64,000 bases of DNA from Adiantum capillus-veneris (lineage: Eukaryota; Streptophyta; Polypodiopsida; Polypodiales; Pteridaceae): assembly GCA_014529385.2 (NCBI GenBank), contig CM043971.1, forward strand, positions 60,220,709 to 60,284,708, in the 5' to 3' direction. The position numbers were made by a program, and so were the translations under genes. Within the stretch, counting starts at the first letter, position 1, and every line of letters starts with the position of its first letter. Positions 1 through 10,578 of this stretch are shown piece after piece. The notes below the pieces were generated by a model. It was not told the DNA's origin, searched no databases, and saw nothing but the letters and a program-made list of their open reading frames with translations.

Positions 1-17
1 TCACTCCAGGGGGGATT

Positions 18-244
18 TGTTACCATATACATGTGGTAGTGATGTGTGTGAACACACTAGGACCGCCGGGGCATTTTTTCCCTCTTTAGGAGGTTTTTTC
101 CCCCGTGCATTGTATATACGCCCATCACTCTAGGGCTAACTATCTTTCCATTGCACACTAAGTAACACACTCTCTATCGTGTGCCTTGAGCTTCCTTCGT
201 CTTCTCCAAGCTGTGTGTGTTTCTCTGCAACCCTAATTCCAACA
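18..244 (+). mobile_element. C2-family Copia 3' LTR, element extends off the left edge
   Basis: A 227-bp LTR bounded by TGTTACC and CCAACA. Reverse-complement copies lie at 25367-25595 and 49091-49310, where they sit next to tRNA-iMet-type primer sites of Copia elements. Just before it (8-17) is a G-rich polypurine tract (AGGGGGGATT), so this is read as the 3' LTR of a plus-strand element whose body is outside the window. The right flank (TCAAT, 245-249) is G2 Gypsy RNase H sequence, so the element is inserted into G2. The matching target duplication would lie off-window. Confidence 0.8.
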
Positions 245-1300
245 TCAATCTGCCTTGAATAATGACTTTATTAATCAAAAGCAATAAGGCTTGATGATCC
301 ACATAAAAATGAAATAGCTTGCCCAAAAAATAATGTCTGAATTTGGTAGCACTGAAAACCATCCCTAAGGCTTCTCTTTCAGTAGTTGTGTACCCTTGTT
401 CAGCCTAATTGAACCTGCAACTAGCAAAGTACACTGGATAATCAGCTCTTCCTTCTGGTTGATCTAGTATTGCTCCCATCACCAGTCTTGAAGCATCGAC
501 ATGTACATGAAAAATGACGTCCCAATTTGGTTGTCGAAGGACTGGCTTACTGATAATAGCATTCTTTAAATTCTGAAAACTCTTCTCACATTCATCAGTC
601 CAACTGAACTTGCTGGTCTTCTTTGTAAGTTCATACAAAGGTAATGCTTGGGAAGAAAACTTGTACACAAATCGTCTATAAAAATTGATATATCCCAAGA
701 AAGAGCTTAATTCTAACACATTCCAAGGCGCCTTTGCCTGTTGGACACACTCGATCTTGTCATTGGCCATTTCTATACCATTCCTAGACACTACATGTCC
801 CAGTAGCCGTCCTTTCCAAAGTAAGAAAACAGATTTGAACGGGTTCAAATAGATCTGCTTTTCTTGACTGGAAAACCATTTCAAGAAAAAGTAATTGCTT
901 CTCCTCTGTTGCATATATAATGAAATCATCCATAAATATGGCAAGGAATCGGTGAAGAAATTCACTCCATATTTCCATCATACATCGTTGAAAAGTGGCT
1001 GGTGCATTGCAAAGACCAAATGGCATTACTAGATACATAAATGCTCCCCACTCAGTAATAAAAGTGATATTACTCCGGTCTTCAGGAGCAATTTGTAATT
1101 GGTTATAGCCACTATAACCATCCATAAAGCTATACATCTCATATCCTGTAATTTCATCAAGCAACATATCCGTGAAGGGTAATGGAACGGGATCCTTAAT
1201 TGTTCGAGCGTTCAGCTTCCTATAATCCACACACACTCTAAGCTTTCCATTTTTCTTGGGTACCACCACAATAGGGAACAACCAGACACTACTAGCTACA
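245..1300 (-). pseudogene. G2 copy 1 pol: reverse transcriptase and RNase H
   Basis: Minus-strand translation shows the RT fingers motif FPIVVVPKKNGKLRVCVDYR (start near 1281), then FMDGYSGYNQ with the first catalytic Asp and, near 920, the FMDD box (a variant of YVDD). It continues in a different frame (965-405) with the connection region FLGYINFYRRF and RNase H (VHVDAS, Asp present). It then breaks off after NKVIIQGRL at the C2 LTR. The frame change between the two parts and further stops mark it as a pseudogene. Function in the parent element: copying the RNA genome into DNA and degrading the RNA strand. Confidence 0.85.
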
Positions 1301-1843
1301 TCAGTTAATGAACCCAGCCTTTAGAAGGTTATCAATCTCTTCCTTGACCTTCTTAGTGTAATTTGAATTCATTCAATATCACTGCATCTGTATTAGTCTG
1401 GCATCTGGTTAATGGTATGCGATGTTGACATACCTCTGGATCTACTCCTTTAAGATTAGTATGTTCCCATGCGAATACATCCTTGTACTGCTGGAACATA
1501 TGTCGGGCCTTCTCTTTCATCTTAGGATTCAGATGTTTGTTGACTTTGATACTTTGATCAATCTAGGATTTTTCTCTGAACCTAAATTCCATTCCTCTAT
1601 TTCCTGATCATCTGGAAGTAACCAGTTAGGCCCTCCGTCTTTTCTCTTGGTTGACTCCTTAGTGTAATCCCAAGACGGTCCTCTGAGCTCTGAACTGCTA
1701 TTCTGATTTTCAATAACTTCTTCCGAGTGTATTTGTTCAAAATCCATTGGTGTACTGGAATCAACTGGTTCTTCTGGCCTTCCAGTCAGCTGAACTGGCC
1801 GTTCTCCAAAGTTTCTCAGTGAACTGGTTTGGAAATTGCTTCT
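1301..1843 (-). pseudogene. G2 copy 1 pol linker between protease and RT
   Basis: Fragmentary minus-strand reading frames (for example 1747-1529, with EEWNLGSEKNPRLIKV) continue towards the RT domain and match the variable pre-RT linker of Ty3/Gypsy pol. Stops lie just upstream of the RT start, around 1310-1340. The segment is continuous with 7328 onward once the C1 Copia and one copy of the CTTCT duplication are removed. Confidence 0.6.
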
Positions 1844-2405
1844 TGTTAAGTATGGAGCCTGATTTACCCTTGTAATTTTTTGTGGTAAAAGCGCACATTT
1901 GTAAGGCCCCCATTATGAGGAGAATCCATCGTGCGTGAAAGAAAATCACTCACCGAAAACCAAATTTTTCGCGGCCAAGAATCAGGGGCACTTTAAGTGG
2001 CCGGTGGCCGGTAGTCAATGGCCGGTGGCCGGTGGTCGGAAGTCAATGGCCGGTGGCCTGTGGCCGAATTCAAAAGCGGACTTATCTTCTCAAGGGCCGC
2101 CACACATGGGCGGATTGGAGGGTCCGATTTGGACTTATTCGCACAAGGGCGGCTACACATGGCTGCCTCTCATAAGAGAGGGCAACCCTTTTGGCCTATA
2201 AAAGGAGGCCATTTCTACACACATTTCATAGTGTGAAGTTGATGCAACAAGGTGAGTGTGACGTGGTGAGAGTGAAGCAAGGCGGGATCTCCATTGAGGG
2301 TATAATCCCTTTGTAAACTACTTCTTGTTTTGAAGTACTAAATCCATTGAGTGGCTGCTTTCCCGTGGACGTAGCCCACATTGGGTGAACCACGTATATC
2401 GTGTG

Positions 2406-2482
<77 letters not shown>

Positions 2483-2566
2483 CTATAATCTCGTGTATGT
2501 AAATCTGTCTCTCTCCATTAGGTAATCTACTCAATTATCTATTTAGCTACGTCTTATTTCCTAACA
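1844..2566 (+). repeat. C1 5' LTR
   Basis: A 723-bp LTR with short terminal inversion TGTTA/TAACA. It contains a GGCCGGT-rich minisatellite-like stretch around 2000-2065, a TATA box at 2197-2204 (TATAAAAG), and a (CT)n tract at 2410-2479. The tract is far longer than in the 3' LTR (7219-7240). TATA lies about 210 bp before the tract, consistent with U3-R-U5 order. Confidence 0.93.
2197..2204 (+). promoter_or_regulatory. C1 LTR TATA box
   Basis: TATAAAAG in the context GGCCTATAAAAGGAGGCC. The 3' LTR has lost a base here (GGCCATAAAAGGAGG near 7005-7020), leaving CATAAAAG instead of a canonical TATA box. Confidence 0.6.
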
Positions 2567-2568
2567 AC

Positions 2569-2584
2569 TAGTATCAGAGCAAGG
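2569..2584 (+). other. C1 primer binding site
   Basis: Two bases after the 5' LTR the sequence TAGTATCAGAGCAAGG matches the usual plant Copia primer site TGGTATCAGAGC (initiator tRNA-Met) except for the second base. The G to A change would weaken priming. Confidence 0.8.
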
Positions 2585-2639
2585 TTTGCTCGTAGCTAAA
2601 TTATCTCAAGGAAAGGATTCCTTGAATTGAGTGGGAGTT

Positions 2640-5600
2640 ATGGCGGAGGAATGGAAGCTCAAGATTGAGAAGTTCAACGGCAAAAACTACCAACATTGGA
2701 AGATGCAGATTGAAGACTATCTCTACCAGAAGGATCTCTATCTGTCACTAGGCGGTCTTGAAAAGAAGCCCGCAACGATGGTAGATGAAGCATAGATTGT
2801 CCTTGATCGAAAGGCACTGGGAACAATCCGGTTAAGCTTGGCGTCAACGGTGGCCTTCAATGTTTCGGAGATGAAGACCACGGAGGACTTGATGAAGTCA
2901 CTTGATGACGTCTACGAGAAACCATCACCATCCAATAAGGTATTTCTTATGAAGCGCTTGTTCAATCTAAAGATGGCAGAGAATGGTTCAGTTGCAGAAC
3001 ACCTAAATGAATTTAACACAAACATAAGTCAACTTTGATCGGTGAAAATCAATTTCGATGACGAAGTGCGAGCTCTCCTTATACTATCATCTCTACCGGA
3101 TAGTTGGGACAGCCTTGTGATGGCTGTAAGTAATTCTATCTCTGGTACAAATACTCTTAAGTTTGATGATGTTGTGGGTGTTCTCCTAAGCGAGGAAATA
3201 CGAAGGAGAAGCACAGGAGAATCATCAAGTGCTGCATTGTCAATGGAAACAAGAGGAAGGCCTAAGGAGAGGTTCAAAAGCCAAAAGTGTCGTGATCGCT
3301 CAAGACGGAGCAAGTCACGCACAAAGTCAGTTCTTGAATGTTGGAACTGCGGCAAGAAGGGCCACGTCAAGAAGGATTGTTGGTCCAAGAAGAAGAAGGA
3401 GACTGAGTCTCAAGACAACAAGCCAACATCGGAGGCCAATGTGGCAGGTAAAGTAGAGCAAGATGCTCTAATTCTCTCATTAGACAATGTGTCTAATTCC
3501 TGGATAGTAGATTCCGGGGCTTCATTCCATGCGACACCACACAAGCAACATTTCCAAGACTACACCAAAGGTAATTTTGGGTATGTATACTTGGGAGATG
3601 ATGAAGCTTGTGAGATTGTCGGCAAAGGTACAGTTTCTGTCAAAACTGCTAACGGAAATGAATGGAAGCTTAAAGATGTTAGGCATGTTCCTTCTCTTCG
3701 CAAAAATTTCTGTCAAAACTGCTAACGGAAATGAATGGAAGCTTAAAGATGTTAGGCATGTTCCTTCTCTTCGCAAAAATTTGATCTCTACAGGACAATT
3801 GGACGATGAAGGTCACAACATTGCATTCGGAAACAAACGGTGGAAGATCTCAAAGGGATCTTTGGTGGTTGCCAAGGGAGAAAAGGTCGGTACACTTTAC
3901 TTGTGTACTGTTAGCACGCAACCTCAGCTTGTGCAACAACTAAAGAAGTTGACAGTGCGGTGTGGCACTACCGACTTGGGCATATGAGTGCCAAAGGAAT
4001 GCAAATCCTTCAAACAAAGAAGCTTCTACCAGGTTTGAAAGAAGTGGACTTAGAGTTCTGTGAAGATTGTGTTTATGGTAAACAAAAGAGGGTAAAATTT
4101 CAAAAATCAGGAAATGAAAGAAAAAATAAAAAACTTAAGTACGTTCATTCTGATGTTTGGGGTCCTGCAAGTACACCATCACTTGGTGGCGCATTGTACT
4201 ATGTAACATTCATAGACGATGTGACTAGAAAAACATGGGTTTATGTCATAAAGAATAAATCCGATGTATTTTCCATATTTCAAAGGTGGAAAGCCTTTGT
4301 GGAGAATGAAACAGGTACCAAGGTTAAATGCCTCAGATCTGACAATGGAGGCGAATATTGCAGCCAAGCTTTTGAAAGCTTTTGTGCTAGCAATGGCATT
4401 CGGAGGCAAAGGACAACCCCAAGGACACCTCAACAAAATGGGATTTCGGAAAGGATGAATAGGACAATCATGGAGCGAGCACGAAGCATGCGGCTACACG
4501 TAGGCCTACTGCTTGAGCTTTGGGCGGAAGCTGTAAGTACGTCTGTGTACTTAATCAATCAGTCACCCTCAACAGCATTGGATGGGGGAGTTCCAGAAGA
4601 GGCATGGACAGGTAAACCGGTGAATTATGCATTTCTCAAAGTGTTTGGGTGTGAGGCTTTCATGCACTTAGATAGAAGCCTAAGATCAAAGCTAGATGCA
4701 AAGTCCAAAAAGTGTTTCTTCATTGGCTATGGAGAAGGTGACTTTGGGTATCGCCTATGGAATCCTGAAGATGGTAAAATATTAAGGAGTACGGATGTAA
4801 TTTTTAACGAACAAAATATGTACAAAGATTACTTGGAAAGAAAACAAACAAAAGAAATAGGTGATGAGTACATGGAGCTTGAGGACAGTGAAGACTCAAG
4901 GACTGCAAACGGTGACAATGTGCAACAACATCAACCAAATGAGGATCCTCAACCTATTCCCCGAAGATCTACAAGAGCAAGTAGACCTCTAGAAAGGTTT
5001 GTTCCTTCCTTCAACCATCTCTTGATCTCAGATTCTGGAGAGCCAGAATCATACGAAGAAGCTATGCAACATGAATCCAAAGAAGAATGGACGAAGAGCA
5101 TGCAAGTGGAGATGGACTCACTACATCATAACCAAACGTGGGAGTTGGTTGAGTTGCCTAAAGGTAAGCGGGCACTTCAAAACAAATGGGTGTACAAGCT
5201 GAAGGAAGAAGAAGGTGGGAAGAAGAGGTACAAGTCTAGGCTTGTGGTAAAAGGGTTTTCTCAAAAGAAAGGTATTGACTTCAATGAAATATTTTCTCCT
5301 GTTGTAAAAATGAACTCAATTAGGCTTGTCTTAAGCCTTGTGGCTGCTCATGATCTAAATCTCGAGCAAATGGATGTAAATACGGCATTCCCTCACTGTG
5401 ACTTAGAGGAGGAAATCTACATTCTTCAACCAAAGGGGTATGAAGTAAAAGGTAAGGAGAAAATGGTTTGTAGATTAAAGAAGAGCTTGTATGGTTTAAA
5501 GCAAGCATCAAGACAATGGTACTTGAAGTTTGATCGATGGATGTTGGATCATGGATTCACAAGATGCAACTCGGATCACTGCGTCTACACGAAGAATTTG

Positions 5601-6507
5601 GGAGATGGGAAATTCATCATCCTAATGTTGTATGTTGATGACATGTTGATTGCAAGTGCTAACATGCAAGACATCAAAGACCTAAAACAGGAGCTGTCTA
5701 AATCTTTTTCAATGAAAGATTTAGGTGCTGCAAAGAGGATACTTGGTATGAAAATATCAAGGGACAGGACGAAGAAGACAATAAAGCTATCTCAAGAAGA
5801 TTACATCAAGAAGGTACTAGAAAGGTTTGCAATGAAAAATGCAAAACCAGTTTCTACACCTTTGGCTGGTCATTTTAAACTAACGAAGGATATGTGTCCA
5901 AAGACACAAGAGGAGATAGCCTATATGTCTAAAGTTCCATATGCTGCAGCAGTAGGTTCTCTAATGTATGCTATGGTCTGGACAAGGCCAGACATTGCAC
6001 ATGCAGTGGGAGTTGTGAGTAGGTTCATGGACAACCCAGGTAAAGAGCATTGGCAAGCTGTGAAGTGGATACCTAGGTGACAAAGATACTCGAAGGAGCA
6101 CTACTGGCTATGTGTTCATGGTTGGAGGCACAGCAGTAAGCTGGGCTTCAAAGCTGCAAAAAGTGGTTTCACTTTCTACCATGGAAGCAGAGTATGTAGC
6201 AATGACAGAGGCAAGCAAAGAAATTATGTGGCTTCACAGATTCTTAAAAGAGCTTGGATTCAAACAAGACAATTGTGTCTTGTACAGTGATAGCCAAAGC
6301 GCTATCCATCTTGCAAAGAACTCGGCCTTTCATTCAAGGACAAAGCATATTGAGGTGAGATATCACTTCATACGCACTCTTTTGGAAGAGGGATAGCTAA
6401 AGCTAGGAAAGGTGCATACAAGTGAAAATCCTGCAGACATGTTTACAAAGGTGGTCAACAAGGAGAAGTTGAGCTTTTGCTCATCTTCAATCGGAATTCA
6501 AGGATAA
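2640..6507 (+). pseudogene. C1 Copia gag-pol polyprotein, broken
   Basis: The ATG at 2640 opens gag (MAEEWKLKIEKFNG). In-frame stops are TAG at 2793 and TGA at 3036. A zinc knuckle CWNCGKKGHVKKDC follows near 3340, then protease WIVDSGASFHAT near 3505. A 73-bp tandem duplication (3634-3706 and 3707-3779) shifts the frame, and a second shift near 3955 restores it. Integrase then reads WHYRLGHMS and CEDC (zinc site), HSDVWG, RSDNGGEY and NGISERMNR (D, D, E). RT has YVDDM near 5630. At about 6075 the text jumps from AVKWI to [12 protein letters not shown], a deletion of RNase H including its first catalytic Asp. RNase H resumes ([12 protein letters not shown]), with TAG at about 6393 and a natural end at 6507. 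Confidence 0.93.
3634..3779 (+). repeat. 73-bp tandem duplication inside C1 protease region
   Basis: The 73-bp unit beginning TTTCTGTCAAAACTGC occurs twice head to tail with no visible difference. As 73 is not a multiple of three, it shifts the reading frame by one base. The identity of the two copies suggests a recent slippage or repair event. Confidence 0.95.
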
Positions 6508-6568
6508 GAAGCTAGAATGGAAAGTAGTCACAGGTTTGGTTTGGAGATCAGTCTCCAAGTTTGCTTCT

Positions 6569-7327
6569 TGTTAAGTATGGAGCCTGATTTACCCTTGTAA
6601 TTTTCTGTGGTAAAAGCGCACATTTGTAAGGCCCCCATTATGAGGAGAAGCCATCGTGCGTGAAGGAAAATCACTCATCGGAAACCAAAATTTTCACGGC
6701 CAAGAATCAGGGGCCTCGGGGGCGGAAGCCTCTGAGACTTTTTTTTTCCCTCGCCGGAATATTATGGCCGGACGGCGGCCGGAAAGTGGTCGGACAACCA
6801 CCGTCGCGGTTGGCCGGTGGCCGGTGGTCGGAAGTCATTGGCCGGTGGCCGGTGGCCGAATTCAATGGTCGATGGCCGAATTCAAAAGCGGACTTGTCTT
6901 CTCAAGGGCGGCCACACATGTGCGGATTGGAGGGTCCAATTTGGACTTATTCGCACAAGGGCGGCTACACATGGCTGCCTCTCATAAGAGAGGGCAGCCC
7001 TTTTGGCCATAAAAGGAGGCCATTTCTACACACATTTCATAGTGTGAAGTTGATGCAACAAGGTGAGTGTGAGGTGGTGAGAGTGAAGCAAGGCGGGAGC
7101 TCCATTAAGGGTATAATCCCTTTGTAAACTACTTCTTGTTTTGAAGTACTAAAGCCATTGAGTGGCTGCTTTCCCGTGGACGTAGCCCACATTGGGTGAA
7201 CCACGTATATCGTGTGTACTCTCTCTCTCTCTCTCTCTCTACTCTATAATCTCGTGTATGTAAATCTGTCTCTCTCCATTAAGTAATCTACTCAATTATC
7301 TATTTAGCTACGTCTTATTTCCTAACA
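6569..7327 (+). repeat. C1 3' LTR
   Basis: A 759-bp LTR matching 1844-2566 over most of its length. It differs by a longer segment at about 6711-6815 (GGCCGG-rich, with a T run), by the altered TATA box, and by a short CT tract. It is followed by the CTTCT target duplication. Confidence 0.93.
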
Positions 7328-7850
7328 CTTCTTTTGCTTTTCAGCCTGATCTTTGTCTAGTAACACTGCGTTGAGATCTATCTCGGCGGTTAATGGAAAA
7401 ATATTTATTGTTGCCAGCATTCTCTCAATTTTCTTCACCTTATTCTTCTGGCAAGCTCTTCGGATCTCAGCTCCTTTCTCCAGGTCCTAGTGTTATTCGT
7501 TTGAATCTGAATTTTGCTACTGGCACCTTGTATTGTCAGAGTCTGATTAGCATAGTCGTGAATAGCCTGTGCCCATTCGCAGCCATGGGTGCCCCAATAG
7601 CATCCCATACGCGCCTTGCACATCTAATACTAGGAAGCTAGTTTTGAACTTTTCCTTGCCCACTCTTATCTGCATACTCTCTATCATACCAGTTGCTTGC
7701 ACTACTCGATGGTCCGCCATGCAAACTTTGAAAGGTGCAGGTTTCAGATTTGTAATTCCCATCCTTTGCTGAAGATGTGCCCCTAGAATGTTTACCCCTG
7801 CTCCTCCATCCAGTATGACACCAGATAGTGGCTCCCATTGTTTCCTAACT
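7328..7850 (-). pseudogene. G2 copy 1 aspartic protease
   Basis: Minus-strand translation near 7820-7790 reads VILDGGAGVNIL, an aspartic protease active site of the D-G-G type used by many plant Ty3/Gypsy elements. It is followed by MGITNLKPAPFKVCMADHR and, near 7590, by MLLGHPWLR, the C-terminal hydrophobic-G-hydrophobic signature. The frame is lost soon after, before the C1 insertion at 7327. The protease would release Gag and Pol proteins from the precursor. Confidence 0.75.
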
Positions 7851-10000
7851 TTATAATCTACCTAGATCATTGGCACTTCATCATCTCTGATAGCAGCCAA
7901 GTCAACCGTTCTGGCTTCCATCTCAGCCTTCCTTCGTTTTCTGATGAAATTCGCTGCTTCAGGCAAAGTTTTTCTAATGTCCTGTAACTCCACCGTGAGT
8001 TTCTGAATTTCGTCACAAATCTTGACATGAATTTCCTGCCTCTTATGATCAGAGTTGTTATCAGAACTTAAAGAATTGGTAGTATTTGCACAATACCATT
8101 CCTTTGTTCTAGTGCTTTCAGCTCCCTTATCAGTCCCTAACTCTTCCATCAGTCCCTGAACTACAGCCAACATGGTCTCAGGTGTTCTAGACCTTGACTG
8201 ATCTGGTTGTTCTTTCTCAGAAGACTGAGCTGGTATCTTCTGAATGGCCCAAGCATCAAAACTCTATGGCTGCTCAGGCAGCTTCTTGGCTAAATCCTTT
8301 ATGATTCTCGCCACCAATTCTCTATGCTCCTACCATTCATCAACCACCTTTTCTTTACCCTTGGCTTTCCACACCTCTCTCTGCTGAGCCCATTTGCTAC
8401 TTTCAAGATCGATTGGTTTCGCTGGGTTATCTAGGATTTCCTCAATAACCACCCCTTTGTTGCGTGTAACTACTCGTAGAGGAACTGGTTCTGGGGCCTT
8501 CACCTTAGTAGTCACAATAAAAGTGTTTCTGGACATAGAGCCACAAAATGCCCATACTTACCACAAGTATAGCAATTCAGACTTCGACTCTAGGAATTAC
8601 CACGACCCCGGCCCCGGTCGGTACCCCCTTAGTACCTGCCGAACCTCGTATCAGCACCACCGATACCTGATTTCTCTTCTTGGGGTACACTGGTAGTCTC
8701 CACTCTTACTGGTTCAACATTAGTAAATGCCACCACAGATAGATATTTTCCCTTCTTCAAATGATAAATGCGAATGCCACCGTTGTTCCATAGATGGCCA
8801 TAAGCTTTGCAGTAAGTACATTGTGGACATGCATTGGAAACATGATCTTTGGATTTACACTTTGAACACCAAGTTTCCACTCTTCTTACTGGTTGTCCGG
8901 TCTGGCTGATTTCAGCAATCTGTCGGGCCATCTCATCAATCTTTCTAGACCAAGACCCCTTCTTAGACTTTTCTTTGCTCTTCTCATCTGAGCTACTTTC
9001 AGAACTACTGGAGGTCTTACTGGAATCAGAATTCTCAGTAGAAGTACTGCTACTACTGGACCTCCTCTTCTTATGACTCCTTTCCTTCTTAGCCTGCTCT
9101 TCCAGCTTCAGGGCTTGCTGCACCAAATCATTAAATTTCTTTGTTGGTGCAGGCACCTCCTGTTCCCTAAGCTTCCTACTGCAAAAACCATTTAAAAACC
9201 ATGCCCGCAACCATTTTTTTGATGGCGGTTCCTGCAGCAGCTACCTAGTCAGCTCCTTGATTTTCTCAACATAACTTTTGACTAATAATTTCCTTTACTT
9301 TATCTTATCCAATTCACAGAGGATATCCTCATCTCCTCTGTTATTTGAATATTCCAGTCAAAAAGCTTTGCGTAGTTTGTTATATGATCTGAGTTGGCAA
9401 GCTAGGTAATGGTAGTACCATTTGCTTGCTGTCTCATCTAATGTTTGAGGAAATTATTCCCCCCAGTCATCTTCATCAATATTGTTCAACCAGCATACTG
9501 TTCAAAGGCTTGGATATGAGCATCTGGGTCATCTTTCTTCCCACCTTTGAACACCGGAAAATAAATTTTCAATGAAGAGGTGTGATCATGTCGATCAGCA
9601 TCGTTTTTGCCTCTTCTCACCTTAGGAACCTGGCTCCTCCTTGAAGATTTCTTGTAATGGTCTGTGTCTGCATCCCAGTCAATTTCTTCTTCAGTCTCAG
9701 TTTCTGTCTCCTCCCTGTCTTTTCTACTGGAACTATGGCGACTACCTTTACTGCCTTTGGCTTCTTCATCCCCATGTGTGGTCCGAGAACTCCTGGCCTT
9801 GCATTCTTTCCTCTCAGCCCTTCTTCTTCTGGACTGACTGGAGTATTGCGAGTCCTTAGCCTCATCAGCATGATTGTGATCCTTCTGAGCCTCGTCTCAG
9901 TCCCCGGTTCATTCTTAGGATCAAAATATCTTTCTGACTCCTCAATGATAGGGTCAACGAGGTAGGATGGTTTACGACCACGACTAGTTTTGGGTGCCAT
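7851..10000 (-). pseudogene. G2 copy 1 gag
   Basis: The start MAPKTSRGRKPSYLVD at 10000 is followed, through frame changes, by a capsid-like stretch and a lysine/serine-rich region (9080-8950, SSSSSTSTENSDSSKTSSSS). A zinc knuckle CSKCKSKDHVSNAC and a second partial CX2CX4H knuckle lie near 8850-8780, and charged segments follow to 7862. Gag packages the element RNA. Several stops separate the pieces (for example between 9617 and 9210, and near 8620), so it is a pseudogene. Confidence 0.7.
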
Positions 10001-10101
10001 AACTTCAGCTGAAAATTCAAACTGGGAGAAGCGTTCTGGTAAATGAGCAAGCAGCTCTATCCACTATGATCGGCAAAATGGAATTGGAGCTGATCTCTTT
10101 A

Positions 10102-10115
10102 GATAGCTGATTCCA
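10102..10115 (-). other. G2 candidate primer binding site
   Basis: On the minus strand the LTR ends AACA and, one base later, TGGAATCAGCTATC begins. A TGG-initial sequence at this spacing is typical of a tRNA primer site. I cannot name the tRNA. Confidence 0.5.
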
Positions 10116-10116
10116 G

Positions 10117-10568
10117 TGTTAGAATCTGTAGCTTCTGGAAGTCGTCAGTTCAGTCAATGAAATTGGAATGGAATATGGAAACTGAAGTGGAATAATTAAC
10201 TGAACTGAAATACTCTATTGGGACTAGAAACAAACTAAATGACTAGAAAAGTGTTTCAGGTTCAGATTCAGAGTTTATGAAGAAACAGTACAAGGTATAA
10301 CAGATTGAAGCCCAATTGACTACTATAGTAATGATTACAAAATAGAATTACAAGTGAAGAGATTGTAACTCAAGGACAGCTTTGGAGACTAAAATCAAGA
10401 GACTAGGAGTAAGAAGTCAAAAGTACAATCAGCCTAATTACAATGTAATGGGTCCTATTTATAGCCTCTTGAGTTTACTATGGTAGCCGCCGTTGTAATT
10501 ACTTACTGATCCACTGTTCGGCTTCCAGGAGACAGTTCCTACCTGTTGAGACCGTCTTCCCGTCTACA
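10117..10568 (-). repeat. G2 copy 1 5' LTR
   Basis: In plus coordinates it runs from TGTTAGAATC to CGTCTACA (452 bp). A homologous LTR lies at 50158-50630. Shared blocks include ATTACAATGTAATGGG and the CCTATTTATA segment. Homology to the other copy may extend left to about 10086, so the inner boundary is not certain. Confidence 0.75.
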
Positions 10569-10578
10569 GTGATGGCGG

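Larger units (their letters stand above)
1844..7327 (+). mobile_element. C1 complete Copia LTR retrotransposon
   Basis: LTRs at 1844-2566 and 6569-7327 begin TGTTAAG and end CTAACA. The element is flanked by a perfect 5-bp duplication CTTCT (1839-1843 and 7328-7332). The order gag, protease, integrase, RT, RNase H is diagnostic of Ty1/Copia. It is inserted in the opposite orientation to the host G2 Gypsy. The coding region has two nonsense codons in gag, a 73-bp duplication, frameshifts, an RNase H deletion and a late stop, so it cannot move on its own. Confidence 0.95.
245..10568 (-). mobile_element. G2 Ty3/Gypsy retrotransposon, copy 1, interrupted and 3'-truncated in window
   Basis: Read on the minus strand the order is LTR (10568-10117), primer site, gag (10000-8600), protease (about 7850-7547), [C1 Copia 7327-1844], linker, RT and RNase H (1843-245). 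This PR-RT-RH order is that of Ty3/Gypsy (Metaviridae). RNase H is broken at 245 by the C2 Copia; integrase and the 3' LTR would lie off the left edge. Stops and frameshifts occur throughout, so it is not functional. A second copy of the family lies at 50118-61535 and confirms the domain sequence. Confidence 0.85.
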
